A model generated the notes under the pieces. The model was not told the DNA's origin. It did not search any database and was given only the letters and a program-made list of their open reading frames with translations. 64,000 nucleotides of DNA from Bacteroidales bacterium (GTDB lineage: Bacteria; Bacteroidota; Bacteroidia; Bacteroidales; JAGOPY01): assembly GCA_023229505.1 (NCBI GenBank), contig JALNZD010000010.1, positions 28,588-92,587 on the forward strand, given 5' to 3'. Positions 52,579 to 62,366 of the stretch are shown here, one piece after another (within the stretch, counting starts at the first letter, position 1; the number at the start of each line of letters is the position of its first letter). The position numbers and the translations under genes were made by a program.

Positions 52579-53850
52579 TTATTCATCTCTTAATGCATCG
52601 ATCGGTTTGATGCTGACCGCACGGCGGGCCGGGATTAAACCGGCAAATATGCCTGAAATGACCAGGATACCTAAGGACAACATCGCCATATTGAAATTAA
52701 TTTCCGGGTTCCGGAACATTTCTGATTCCGCGCCACTCGATGTGATCAGGTAGTCCACCAGTTCTATCAGGCCTACCCCAATGACTAAGCCGACATAACC
52801 TGCCATGGTGGTCAGGAAGACAGATTCCACGATGATCTGGCTTATAATGGCAGAAGGCGGAGCGCCGATAGCCCGTTGTATTCCAATCTCTTTTGTCCGT
52901 TCTTTCACCACGATCAGCATTATATTGCTCACCCCGACGACTCCGGCAAAAAGTGTTCCTGATCCTACGATCCAGACCAGAATGGTTATCCCCGCGAACA
53001 GGTTATTAAACTTGTTGAATTCCGTCTCCATATTCCAGGAGCCAATAGCGCGGTTATCATCAGGATGAATGTGGTGCCTGGTCTTTAGAAAATCTTTGGT
53101 CTTCTGCTCTAATTCTGATGCAGGGACGCCTTTCTTTGCCGTAATAGAATACCATCCCACTATATCGCCGTAATTATAAGTTTGCTGGAGCGTATTAAAG
53201 GGCATATAGATCGATTTTTCATCCCTTTCAGCCTGAAACCCGCGTTGTTTGGATTTTACAACTCCAACCACCTTAAAATAAACACCCTGTATCTGCAGGT
53301 ATTCTCCAATAGGGTTTTCATCTTTTTTAAACATTTCCTGGTAAACCCTGTCACCAATGACGATTATTTTACGCTGTTCGTCAACATCCATTTTATTAAT
53401 CAGCCGGCCTTGCGCGACTTTCACGGGCATAATTTCGAAGAATTCCGGGGTATCACCATAAATATCGAAAGCCCCGGTCCGCTCACCCCGGATCACATTG
53501 CTGCCGCCGCCCCTGAAACCAAATGCCTGTAACCTGGGTGCAACTTTATCAGCTTCGGGAATGTTTTGTTTAATGGCTTCTGTATCAGCATTCCGGAAAT
53601 TATAAAAGCGGCCCCGCTGGAATCCTTTATAAGGCATGCTTGTGCGTTGGGTCCACATAAAAAAGCTGTTGGTCGCCATATTTCCAAAACCTTCCAGTGC
53701 ACTGTTCCGTAAGCCATTACCAGAGCCCATCATAACAACAAGGAGGAAAATCCCCCAGAAAACGCCAAACGCGGTAAAGAAGGTTCTAAGTTTGTTCTTT
53801 TTCAGAACAATCACGATCTCCTGCCATTTGTCGTAATCAAGGATACTCAT
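52579..53850 (-). CDS. MacB-like ABC permease, second copy
   Basis: 423 residues: helix 1 (about 20-42), a large periplasmic MacB-type domain (to about 285) and three C-terminal FtsX helices. There is no ATPase domain in the chain. It is clearly paralogous to the permease encoded upstream (both open with DxDKWQEI, KKNKLRTF and WGIF). The start is ATG 53850 (MSILDYDKW). A terminator-like hairpin lies between the two permease genes. It probably pairs with the first permease as a heterodimer. Confidence 0.87.
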   Translation of the reverse strand: MSILDYDKWQEIVIVLKKNKLRTFFTAFGVFWGIFLLVVMMGSGNGLRNSALEGFGNMATNSFFMWTQRTSMPYKGFQRGRFYNFRNADTEAIKQNIPEADKVAPRLQAFGFRGGGSNVIRGERTGAFDIYGDTPEFFEIMPVKVAQGRLINKMDVDEQRKIIVIGDRVYQEMFKKDENPIGEYLQIQGVYFKVVGVVKSKQRGFQAERDEKSIYMPFNTLQQTYNYGDIVGWYSITAKKGVPASELEQKTKDFLKTRHHIHPDDNRAIGSWNMETEFNKFNNLFAGITILVWIVGSGTLFAGVVGVSNIMLIVVKERTKEIGIQRAIGAPPSAIISQIIVESVFLTTMAGYVGLVIGVGLIELVDYLITSSGAESEMFRNPEINFNMAMLSLGILVISGIFAGLIPARRAVSIKPIDALRDE

Positions 53851-53869
53851 ATTCAATTTTTCATATTTT

Positions 53870-53920
53870 CTTTAAAAAAGGCAGGGGGGTTTTATTAGCA
53901 TCCCTCAGTGTCCCCCTGCC
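53870..53920 (-). terminator. Terminator-like hairpin inside the exporter operon
   Basis: On the minus strand GGCAGGGGG and CCCCCTGCC form a 9-bp GC-rich stem around a 23-nt loop and are followed by TTTTTT. It stands between the two permease genes, so it should lower transcription of the second permease and adaptor or respond to a regulator. Confidence 0.6.
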
Positions 53921-53982
53921 CGAGCAAGCATTAACCATTTTGCTGCCATGAGAAAACTACAACCCTTTGGATTGTATAATGT

Positions 53983-55224
53983 TCATTCATATCTCAGTGC
54001 TTCTATCGGTTGAATACGGGCGGCTTTCCGTGCCGGTACAAAACCTGCCAGCATGCCTGAAACAACCATAACCACGGTTGCTCCCAGTGCAACGCTGATA
54101 TTCACTTCCGGGTTTTTAAAGAAAGTATCTGAACTTTCAAAAACGGGCGATATCAGTTCCAACAAACCCACCCCCATGACCAGCCCGATGTAACCGGCAA
54201 AAGAAGTTATCAGCACCGACTCAAGGAGTATAAGGCTTATGATGGACCAGGGCGTCGCGCCCAGGGCCTTTCGAATACCAATCTCCTGCGTTCTTTCTTT
54301 TACCACGATCATCATGATATTGCTGACACCGACAACCCCGGCAATAATTGTCCCGATGCCGATGATCCATATAAAAAGCCTGATTGAGGCGAAAAGGTTG
54401 AGGAACTGTTTGAACTGTTCGAGGTTATTCCACACACCTACTGCCCGTTGGTCAGTGGGATCAAACTTATGGGATTGGGCAATGGTCTGACGTATCTTTT
54501 CAGCCATAGCCTGGCTTTCCTCCACATCAATATCTTTGGTTACAATGCTCAGGTTAGCTATCTTGTTGCCATAATTAAAGATCCGCTGCGCCGTGGAAAG
54601 CGGCACGTAAACCCGCTGCATATCCCTGTCGCCTCCGACATCGCTAAATACTCCAGTCACTTTGAACGGTATGCCGCTGACATGGATAAATTTTCCCATC
54701 GGATCTTCTCCTTTAAATAGGGCATCCCTTACAATGATGCTGATGATCACAACCTTTCTGAAATCCTTAATATCATCATCATTAATAAACCTGCCGGATA
54801 AAACATCCAGGGTTTCGTAATAACCATAACCCGGATGGCAGGCAATAATATCAAAGTTGCCGTATTCTTTTTTATATGAAATGGTATTGTTCTGCCAGAC
54901 ATTTATCCTTCCGGAGATTTTGTCGATGTGGGGAATTTCCTTTTTCACGAGGTCATGATCCTCATTGGTGAACTGGATGGTTCGGCCAGCTTTAAGCCCT
55001 TTGTAAGCCACGCTGGTCTGGCCGGGGTTTATCCAGAGCGTATTGGTGGCATCACCTTCAAATTCTTTCCTGACGCCATTTTCCAGGCCATTACCCGACC
55101 CAAGCAGGATGATGAGCATAAAGATCCCCCAGGCAACGCTGAACCCTGTCAGGAACGTGCGCAGTTTGTTTTTCTTCATAGTTTCGAAGATCTCCTGCCA
55201 TTTATCCCAGTCGAAAATGCCCAT
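53983..55224 (-). CDS. MacB-like ABC permease, first copy
   Basis: 413 residues with MacB periplasmic core and FtsX helices (about 275-400) and no fused ATPase. It starts MGIFDWDKWQEIFETMKKNK, 16 nt after the ATPase gene. Such permeases do not move substrate through the inner membrane but drive extrusion of periplasmic compounds through TolC. The substrate is unknown; drugs, peptides or lipids are possible. Confidence 0.88.
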   Translation of the reverse strand: MGIFDWDKWQEIFETMKKNKLRTFLTGFSVAWGIFMLIILLGSGNGLENGVRKEFEGDATNTLWINPGQTSVAYKGLKAGRTIQFTNEDHDLVKKEIPHIDKISGRINVWQNNTISYKKEYGNFDIIACHPGYGYYETLDVLSGRFINDDDIKDFRKVVIISIIVRDALFKGEDPMGKFIHVSGIPFKVTGVFSDVGGDRDMQRVYVPLSTAQRIFNYGNKIANLSIVTKDIDVEESQAMAEKIRQTIAQSHKFDPTDQRAVGVWNNLEQFKQFLNLFASIRLFIWIIGIGTIIAGVVGVSNIMMIVVKERTQEIGIRKALGATPWSIISLILLESVLITSFAGYIGLVMGVGLLELISPVFESSDTFFKNPEVNISVALGATVVMVVSGMLAGFVPARKAARIQPIEALRYE

Positions 55225-55240
55225 GGTGTGCTTGAACTTT

Positions 55241-55963
55241 TTAATCAGTTGGTTGAAAATAATGATGCTTATTTTTTCCGTTCACCTCTGTCCGCTCGAT
55301 CAGGCCGTCTTTAAGATGGATGATCCTGTCGGTCGAATGGGCTATATCGTATTCGTGGGTTACGATCAGAATTGTGATCCCGGTCTGGTTGATTTCCTTT
55401 AGCAATTCCATCATTTCCATGGAAGTTTTTGAATCAAGCGCTCCCGTTGGCTCGTCGGCCAAAATGATACGGGGATTTGATACCAGAGCCCTGGCTATGG
55501 CTATACGTTGTTTCTGGCCACCCGACAATTCGTTAGGTAAATGATGCCACCATTCGGTCAGGTCCATTTTTTCAAGCATATCCATGGCGATCTTGTTACG
55601 TTTCTTCCGTCCGATACCTTTGTAATACAGCGGCAGAGCAACATTTTCCATAGCATTTTTAAAGGAGATCAGGTTGAACGACTGGAAGACAAAGCCAATC
55701 ATTTCATTCCGGAGCTGTGCTGCTTTCTTTTCTGAAAGATCTTTAATGGGCAATCCATCGAGAATGTATTCGCCTTCATCATGATTATCAAGTATGCCGA
55801 TTACATTAAGCAAGGTAGATTTTCCCGATCCTGAAGAACCCATGATAGAAACGAGTTCGCCTTTTTTTATATCCAGGTCAATCCCTTTCAGGACATGCAA
55901 GGGATTCTTACCAATCCCGTAAGACTTATTGATATTTTTCAACCTGATGATAAGGTCTTCCAT
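55241..55963 (-). CDS. ABC exporter ATP-binding protein (MacB/LolD type)
   Basis: 240 residues: Walker A GSSGSGKST (42-50), signature LSGGQKQR, Walker B ILADEPTGALD and the H-loop VTHEYD. The family energises MacB/LolCE-like permeases. It is 9 nt downstream of the TolC gene and 16 nt upstream of the first permease. Confidence 0.92.
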   Translation of the reverse strand: MEDLIIRLKNINKSYGIGKNPLHVLKGIDLDIKKGELVSIMGSSGSGKSTLLNVIGILDNHDEGEYILDGLPIKDLSEKKAAQLRNEMIGFVFQSFNLISFKNAMENVALPLYYKGIGRKKRNKIAMDMLEKMDLTEWWHHLPNELSGGQKQRIAIARALVSNPRIILADEPTGALDSKTSMEMMELLKEINQTGITILIVTHEYDIAHSTDRIIHLKDGLIERTEVNGKNKHHYFQPTD

Positions 55964-55972
55964 TATAACAAA

Positions 55973-57439
55973 TTATTTCAGGGTTATAGGATTACCCATA
56001 TAAAAATCAAGAATGGTTGTTGTGTAAATAAAGCGGTATTTTGCCTGCAACATGTCTGATTCGGCGCGGGTCAGTTCTTTCTTGGTTTCGTTATATTGAA
56101 CCGATGTAACGAGCCCGACGCCCAACTTTTGTTCTGAATACTTAAATGCTTCCTTCTGGGCTTGCAGTTTCTTTTCTGAAGCATTAAAGTTCTTTAAGGC
56201 TGCTACCGCATCGGCATAAGCCCTCTGGATTTTCTCATTCAGGTTGAGTTTTGTTTGTTGAAGTGTCAGATCTGCTTCTTCCTTCAGGATCTTAGCCTGG
56301 CTGATGGCCGTCCTGGCTTGCCAGCCATTGAAGATCGGGATCTGAAGAGAGAAGGAGAGACTTTTATTCTGATTATCATTAAGTTGATCTCCAAAAGGGA
56401 TCACTGTACCCCCGGTATAACGAGTACCCAATAGTGTAACAGGTTCCAGCGTGTTTTGCGTATATCCTGCATTTTCATAAAGTACGCCAATGCTATCATA
56501 GCCTCCTTTAGAAGCACCGGAATACCCTGTTGCCCAGGAACCACTGAAGTTCAGGGTAGGACTGAGGTAACCCCGGGCAAAGGAGATTCCTTTTTCGGCG
56601 CTTTGAACGCGGTATTCTGCGCTTTTAATCTCCGGGCGGTTGCCAAGAGCCACCTGATAAATACTCTGTGCGTTGAGGGTAACCTGAGGTGCTTCGATGG
56701 GTTTAAGTTCCGGTGATTCTATGCGGAATCCCGCAGTAACAGGAAGATCAATCAATTGTTGCAGGGTGAGATAAGAAATAGCCAGCTTGTTTTCAGCCTC
56801 AATAAGGGCTAATTCTTCTGTAGCAGCCTGGGCTTCAATGTTAAGCAGATCCCCGCGGGCCAATGTACCGGCCTGGACCATTTTTTCCATCCGGTTCACC
56901 TGTTGTTTGGTCACAGCAAGCTGTTCTCCGGCTACTGCGTAAATTTCCTTATTATACAGGATGTCAAGGTAATAACCAGCTACGGCGATGGAAATATCAT
57001 CCATAAGTAAATCGAGGTCGTACTGTGTAGCAAGCCAGTCAAGCTTGCTCTGGTTCATCGTATTGATCTGTTGTAATCCCTGGAACAGGTTAAATTGGGT
57101 CCCCAGATAAAAGTTATTGGACTGGACCCTTGTTGTGGCAAACTGGTTCGTATACCGGTCGACGGTATTTCCCCAGTTATAGCCATGGGTAGCACCTGCA
57201 TTGAGGCTGGGAAGCATTCCCAGTTTGCTTTGGAGCAGCAGGTCTTTTTGGTTCCCGACATTCAGCACTTGTTTCTTTATGTCGATGTTGTTGTCGAGCG
57301 CATAGGTGATACATTCTTCCAGTGTCCATTCTTTTTCCTGGGAGGATGCGGCCAGGAATGAGAATAGAATAGTTGTGGTAATCAGCGTTCTTAGTGTTTT
57401 GTTTAAGATGTTTTTTTGGTTAATGCTCTTGAGGTTCAT
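55973..57439 (-). CDS. TolC-family outer-membrane channel protein
   Basis: 488 residues: an N-terminal signal (hydrophobic TTTILFSFLAASSQ), then two OEP repeats of long helices separated by barrel strands (LEECITYALDNNIDIKK opening; EAQAATEELALIEAENKLAIS; AKILKEEADLTLQQTKLNLNEK). It forms the outer-membrane exit duct. It is the first gene of the exporter operon, which then encodes the ATPase, two permeases and an adaptor. No clear -7 element could be placed upstream. Confidence 0.9.
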   Translation of the reverse strand: MNLKSINQKNILNKTLRTLITTTILFSFLAASSQEKEWTLEECITYALDNNIDIKKQVLNVGNQKDLLLQSKLGMLPSLNAGATHGYNWGNTVDRYTNQFATTRVQSNNFYLGTQFNLFQGLQQINTMNQSKLDWLATQYDLDLLMDDISIAVAGYYLDILYNKEIYAVAGEQLAVTKQQVNRMEKMVQAGTLARGDLLNIEAQAATEELALIEAENKLAISYLTLQQLIDLPVTAGFRIESPELKPIEAPQVTLNAQSIYQVALGNRPEIKSAEYRVQSAEKGISFARGYLSPTLNFSGSWATGYSGASKGGYDSIGVLYENAGYTQNTLEPVTLLGTRYTGGTVIPFGDQLNDNQNKSLSFSLQIPIFNGWQARTAISQAKILKEEADLTLQQTKLNLNEKIQRAYADAVAALKNFNASEKKLQAQKEAFKYSEQKLGVGLVTSVQYNETKKELTRAESDMLQAKYRFIYTTTILDFYMGNPITLK

Positions 57440-57691
57440 GCTTAATCAGATTTAGATCTTTTTTAAAGTAACGCATCTTTGCAGCGAAAAATATGCCATT
57501 ATCGTATTTTATTAATTTTAAATTATTTATGTTTTAATTTTACGCATTAGGACGAAAATGACGTTCATATTGTTACACTATATGTCCGGTAGTGAACAAT
57601 AGTTAGTGCAAATATGCAGAAGCAAAAGTATAATAAGCTGTACTAATCAACAAGGGGGCAGGTGGAATTTACAAATGGTAGTATTCTGCAT

Positions 57692-58546
57692 TTATTTAAA
57701 CTCGTAGGCCATTACCCGGTTATCATTGAAAGTAGGGACCAAAAGCAATTTCATGGACGGGATGAATTCTATGTCTGCTGCATTGATTCCGGCTAAAGAA
57801 GTATCAAGAATTTTTTCAATTTTTTTATCCGTTCCGGCGAGAAAAACATTTCCCTGCCAGTCAGAGAATAGGTAACGGCCATCGCCGGTTCCTTCTAATC
57901 CATCAATACTGCCTGTGTTGTCAAGCCATACTGTGATTTCTTTATCCTCTATGCCAGCCTGGCTGATATTATTACATCCTATCAGCAATTGCTTTCCCTC
58001 AATAAACAGCCCATTCGGGTAAGTAAGGGTTGTATCAAACAGCCAGACTTCGGAGACGTCTTCATATATCCTGTAAATCCTGGTTCCCATCATATCGGAA
58101 ATGTAAACCGCTCCAATTTGATCAATAGCAATATCGTTAAGAAATCTTGCTTCAGGAAAATCGTAGTACCGCATAATCTTAGCGCTTTTGATATCAATCT
58201 CGGCAACCCTGTCGATATCAGTCACAAAAAGTTTGCCTTTATAAATACCCATACCTTTCGGGGCATTGAGGCCGGTCATCCATCTCAGTTCTAAAATTTT
58301 TCCATCGGGTGATAACTTCGAGATAAATCCATTCCCGTCCTTATCGTTCGGTTTACCGTTGATATTCGAAACAAATAATTCCATACCTGCCGAGTCGTAG
58401 CAAACGGATTCCGGAACCTTCAATTCCGGTGGTGTCTCCCACTTTTTAACCAGTTTATCGCTTTGGAAGATCTTTACATCCTGTGCTATGCCTGAAATAT
58501 AAAATAGACACAGAATTAATGCGGAAAAGAACATGGGTTTTTTCAT
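57692..58546 (-). CDS. Secreted beta-propeller protein (SMP-30/gluconolactonase-like)
   Basis: 284 residues with a signal peptide (ends YISGIAQ) and repeated propeller blades such as VPESVCYDSAGMELFVSN, NAPKGMGIYKGKLFVTDI and ARFLNDIAIDQIGAVYISD. These resemble SMP-30/strictosidine-synthase-type six-bladed propellers, but the metal ligands are not certain, so hydrolase activity cannot be claimed. It begins 15 nt after the UPF0316 gene ends, so the two are probably co-transcribed. Confidence 0.75.
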   Translation of the reverse strand: MKKPMFFSALILCLFYISGIAQDVKIFQSDKLVKKWETPPELKVPESVCYDSAGMELFVSNINGKPNDKDGNGFISKLSPDGKILELRWMTGLNAPKGMGIYKGKLFVTDIDRVAEIDIKSAKIMRYYDFPEARFLNDIAIDQIGAVYISDMMGTRIYRIYEDVSEVWLFDTTLTYPNGLFIEGKQLLIGCNNISQAGIEDKEITVWLDNTGSIDGLEGTGDGRYLFSDWQGNVFLAGTDKKIEKILDTSLAGINAADIEFIPSMKLLLVPTFNDNRVMAYEFK

Positions 58547-58561
58547 GGCTTTTTTTTAATT

Positions 58562-59161
58562 TCATTTTCCTTTTCTGACATCATTGAATAAAGCCAGAGG
58601 AGAAAACATTTTTTTGCGCGACATCCGGAAAAAGCCTTCTTTAGCTGTTTTTACATCTTCAATCGTTATAAATGACTGCGGGTTATGTTCCTGGATAATG
58701 CCTAAAACTTCTTTCAGATCTTTCCGTTTAACAATAGTGAAGATCATCTTCAATTTTCCGGTCATCCCTTCAATATCTACCAGTGAAGCCCCAAAGCTTT
58801 GTTCTCTGAGGTGATTGATGAGATTGGATGTATCCATTTTCGGCACTACCCTGATCAGCACGGTACCCAGCGACATTTTTTCATCGAGATAGATCCCGAG
58901 GTAGTTACCTGTGGCAAACCCGAAACCATAGGCGATGTAGCACAAGAAATTATCCAGGTGCTGCATGATCTGACCAATGGCCAACAACCAGATTATGACC
59001 TCGAAGAATCCCAGCAATGGCGCATAGAATTTATATCCCTTTGAAACGAAGATCAGCCGGAGGGTTCCAATACTTACATCAAGGATACGGGCAAAAAAGA
59101 TCAATAATGGAAGGATTACCCAGGTAAAAAGATTGGAGTCGGTAAGAAAAGTGGTTTCCAT
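58562..59161 (-). CDS. UPF0316/DUF2179-type membrane protein
   Basis: 199 residues: three N-terminal helices (about 14-100, with ARILDVSIGTLRLIFVSKG typical of this family) and a cytoplasmic DUF2179-like domain (about 105-175). The family is widespread; its function is unknown, with a sensing or nucleotide-binding role suspected. It starts at 59161, divergent from the sensor kinase gene. Confidence 0.85.
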   Translation of the reverse strand: METTFLTDSNLFTWVILPLLIFFARILDVSIGTLRLIFVSKGYKFYAPLLGFFEVIIWLLAIGQIMQHLDNFLCYIAYGFGFATGNYLGIYLDEKMSLGTVLIRVVPKMDTSNLINHLREQSFGASLVDIEGMTGKLKMIFTIVKRKDLKEVLGIIQEHNPQSFITIEDVKTAKEGFFRMSRKKMFSPLALFNDVRKGK

Positions 59162-59181
59162 GGCAATAATTTAATTTACAT

Positions 59182-59189
59182 TATCTTTG
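59182..59189 (+). promoter_or_regulatory. -7 element TATCTTTG for the sensor kinase
   Basis: Perfect TAnnTTTG followed by C, 88 nt upstream of the GTG at 59278, in the gap between two divergent genes. Confidence 0.5.
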
Positions 59190-59277
59190 CGATCTTAAGA
59201 AAACTTAACACCAATAAGTTACAGTTAGTCACTCAATAAATCAGCATTTATCCCGTTAAGGACAAAATACTTTTCCG

Positions 59278-60786
59278 GTGCAAATTTACTACAAGAAAAA
59301 GAGATGGAAGTGGCTATTATTTGGTGCGGCCGTGCTGATCATCATTATTTCCCTCTGGTATACCAACGTGCTGGTCAAACAGATTGCCGAAGATGAGCGG
59401 TTGAGCATCAATATCTGGTCGAATGCCATTCAGCGAAAAGCTAACCTGGTAAATTACACAAAAGCGTTTTTCGACCAGATCAAGGAAGAGGAATACAAAA
59501 GGGCCCTGTTGCTGGCAGAAGCTTATCGTAATTTGTTTTTTGAAGAATCATCGCGCACGGTGGAATTTTACCGGCAAATGCTGGAATACAATACCAAGAT
59601 CCCTATCATCCTCACAGATGCAGAGGACCATATCCTGATTTATAAAAATATCAATGAAAAGGATATGTCCGGGATTACTGTTATGACCGACAGCCTGAAA
59701 AGAGAGTTTTCCTCATTTGAACCTATAAAAGTTCCCCTGGTCCAGGATGAATATCAACTCCTATATTTTAAAGAATCAACGATTTTTACCGAGCTCAGGT
59801 TTGTCTTAAACGACCTGGTTGAGTCCTTTTTCTCTGAAGTAGTGGGCAGTTCAGCTTCTGTGCCGGTGATGATAACCGACAGCACCGGGAAACTGGTCAT
59901 TGAATCAGGTAACCTGGATAAAAACAAGCTCAAAGACCAGGAATATGTCAGTCATCTTATCGCCAGCATGTCTTTTGAAAACGATCCGATAGAAATCAGC
60001 CTTCCGGATTACGGCAAGAGCTATATTTATTACATGAACTCGTCCCTGATGGAGCAAATCATGTATTATCCCTATATCATGCTGACCGTCATCAGTGTTT
60101 TTCTTTTAATCTCCTATTTATTATTCAGTACAGCCAGAAAATCAGAACAAAACCTGGTCTGGATCGGGATGTCAAAAGAAACCGCACATCAGCTGGGAAC
60201 ACCGCTTTCATCGATTATGGCCTGGATGGAATTATTAAAGATGAAAGGGGAAAATATCGAAGAGTTAACGGAGATTGAAAAAGATGTAAAAAGGTTAGAA
60301 GATATAACTGAGAGGTTTTCCAAGATTGGTTCACCTTCAAAGCTGGAAGCACAAAACCTTGTCGGCGTACTTTACGAGTCAGTCGCCTACCTTGAGCCAC
60401 GGATTTCTAAAAAAGTCAGGTTCCATATCAATCTTATTCCTGAAAAAGAAGTAATTGTACCGCTAAATAAACAACTTTTCGAATGGGTGGTGGAAAACAT
60501 CTGTAAAAACGCCGTTGATGCCATGAGTAATTCAGGAACTATCAATATTAACATTGAAGAGGTCAACCAGCATGTAAACATCGATTTTGAAGATACAGGC
60601 AAAGGCATATACAAATCACAATTTAAAACCATTTTCCACCCGGGCTTTACCAGCAAAAAACGTGGCTGGGGCTTAGGGCTTTCATTGTCACGGCGAATCA
60701 TTGTCAATTATCACAAAGGAAAGATCTTCGTAAAATCATCTGTGATTGATAAGGGAACAGTGATACGGGTGGTACTTAAAAAGTGA
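59278..60786 (+). CDS. Membrane sensor histidine kinase
   Basis: 502 residues: helix 1 (about 12-31), an extracytoplasmic sensor region (about 32-255), helix 2 (about 258-282), then a dimerisation helix with the phospho-acceptor in KETAHQLGTPLSS (His304) and HATPase with ENICKNAVDAMS, DTGKGI and GWGLGLSLSRR. The start is GTG 59278; no in-frame ATG precedes the first helix. No response regulator gene is adjacent, so its partner is encoded elsewhere. The stop is 3 nt from the stop of the convergent polyferredoxin gene. Confidence 0.87.
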   Translation: MQIYYKKKRWKWLLFGAAVLIIIISLWYTNVLVKQIAEDERLSINIWSNAIQRKANLVNYTKAFFDQIKEEEYKRALLLAEAYRNLFFEESSRTVEFYRQMLEYNTKIPIILTDAEDHILIYKNINEKDMSGITVMTDSLKREFSSFEPIKVPLVQDEYQLLYFKESTIFTELRFVLNDLVESFFSEVVGSSASVPVMITDSTGKLVIESGNLDKNKLKDQEYVSHLIASMSFENDPIEISLPDYGKSYIYYMNSSLMEQIMYYPYIMLTVISVFLLISYLLFSTARKSEQNLVWIGMSKETAHQLGTPLSSIMAWMELLKMKGENIEELTEIEKDVKRLEDITERFSKIGSPSKLEAQNLVGVLYESVAYLEPRISKKVRFHINLIPEKEVIVPLNKQLFEWVVENICKNAVDAMSNSGTININIEEVNQHVNIDFEDTGKGIYKSQFKTIFHPGFTSKKRGWGLGLSLSRRIIVNYHKGKIFVKSSVIDKGTVIRVVLKK

Positions 60787-60789
60787 GCT

Positions 60790-62364
60790 TCAGAACGGGA
60801 ACTCCTCCTTATAATCAATCTTCTCTTCTATTTTCACCTCTTTCGGTTTTTCGGCCACCAGGTGGAGTTGATTTCCCTCAACGTAGATGGATTTCGGATC
60901 GGTGGGGCAGGCGTATTCACAAGCCCCGCATCCAACACAGATTTTATTGTTAACCTCGGGAATGGTCAGTTTGTCTTTGTAAGGAACCATGTTAACTGCT
61001 TTGGTAGGACAATGTTCCGAACAAGCACCGCAAGCAGTATTCTTTGTATTGACAATACAATTTTCCTTGACAAAATTTGATTTTCCTAATTGAACGAGCT
61101 TTTTCTCATCCTTCTGAAGTGGCAGGATCGCGCCGGTCGGGCAGACCTCCCCGCATAAGGTACATTCAAAATTGCAAAAGCTGGTGATATAATCCATCCT
61201 CGGCTGAAGGAATCCCGTCAGGCCATAGAGGAAATAAGTTGGCTGCAGTACCTGTGTCGGGCAGGCGGAAACGCATAAGTGGCAGGCGGTGCACAATGAA
61301 TTGAACCTCGCCTGGCTAAGGGCTCCGGGTGGCGTGACCGGATGCAGCCTGAAAATCGGTACCGGGGCCGGTATGGTCTCCTTCTTCTTTTCATCCTTTG
61401 AAAATACGAACCGGGTTGTATCCAAAGAAGCTACCAACAGCACACTTGTTTCCATTAAGAATTTTCTTTTGCCGGGATCATAAGCTGCAATCTTCACTTC
61501 ATCCTTCTTCCAGAATGGCTGGAACTTCACCCCACCATCCGGACAGGGGGAAAGGCAGTTCATGCAGCCGACGCAGCGGCTGAAATCGACACTCTGTTCC
61601 TTTGGGTTGATGCATTCGGCTTTGCAAACAGCAGAACATTTTCCGCAACTGTTGCAGGCAGTTTTATCAAGCCTGATGCGGAACAGGGAATATCTCGCAA
61701 AAATGGCCAGAAAGGCTCCTACTGGGCACAAAGTGTTGCAATATAACCGGCCTCTTTTTAAAGAAAGGATTAATAGTCCGAGTGACCAAACCAATGCAAC
61801 AATAAGGGCTGCTTTATTAACCGCCACCCATTTAACGGGAGCAAGCCCGTAAACATTGGCATAGGTCAACGCTTTTGATGCAATGTTGTTAATTAAAACG
61901 ACGATCGGGCTGAACAGGTTATGGAAAATTTTCCCGAAAGCACTGTAAGGATCAAGCAGGTTAATCAGCAGGATGCTCCCCGTCAGCAGTGAAAGTATGA
62001 CGACTGCCATCAGTCCGAAACGGAGCCAGTTAAGCGGTTTTTTAAATTTGTAAATGGTCTTCCGGGGAGACAATTTCCTGGCCATAAAGGAAAACAGGTC
62101 CTGTAAAGTCCCCAGCGGGCATAATGTTGAACAATATATCCTTCCAAATAACAAGGTCAGGATAATGATAACCACGAAGCCAAGTGCAACGGGAGCGAGA
62201 GTTGCCACAAACTGAACAACGGAGGGGATGAACTGTAAATACAAAAAGGCATGGGTGGCTTCGCTGAAGACCTTCCCGGTGAAATCGAGGAACAAAACAG
62301 CGATGACCGTAAAAAACAAGAGAGAAAGTAAAATCCGCAGTTTTTTCAGTCGGCCCTTTCGCAT
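60790..62364 (-). CDS. Membrane polyferredoxin: NapH-like helices fused to a NapG-like multi-cluster domain
   Basis: 524 residues. Residues 1-230 have about five helices and two NapH-type motifs (YCSTLCPLG at 78, YCNTLCPVG at 209). Two [4Fe-4S] sets follow (Cys237-247, Cys264-274). A linker with KRKFLMETS plus a short hydrophobic run (299-313) resembles a Tat-signal remnant. Four more sets come after it (Cys358-368, 397-408, 436-452, 476-486). It probably carries electrons between quinol or membrane donors and an unknown acceptor. ATG 62364 starts 2 nt after the DUF362 stop, so the two proteins surely work together. Confidence 0.85.
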   Translation of the reverse strand: MRKGRLKKLRILLSLLFFTVIAVLFLDFTGKVFSEATHAFLYLQFIPSVVQFVATLAPVALGFVVIIILTLLFGRIYCSTLCPLGTLQDLFSFMARKLSPRKTIYKFKKPLNWLRFGLMAVVILSLLTGSILLINLLDPYSAFGKIFHNLFSPIVVLINNIASKALTYANVYGLAPVKWVAVNKAALIVALVWSLGLLILSLKRGRLYCNTLCPVGAFLAIFARYSLFRIRLDKTACNSCGKCSAVCKAECINPKEQSVDFSRCVGCMNCLSPCPDGGVKFQPFWKKDEVKIAAYDPGKRKFLMETSVLLVASLDTTRFVFSKDEKKKETIPAPVPIFRLHPVTPPGALSQARFNSLCTACHLCVSACPTQVLQPTYFLYGLTGFLQPRMDYITSFCNFECTLCGEVCPTGAILPLQKDEKKLVQLGKSNFVKENCIVNTKNTACGACSEHCPTKAVNMVPYKDKLTIPEVNNKICVGCGACEYACPTDPKSIYVEGNQLHLVAEKPKEVKIEEKIDYKEEFPF

Positions 62365-62366
62365 GT

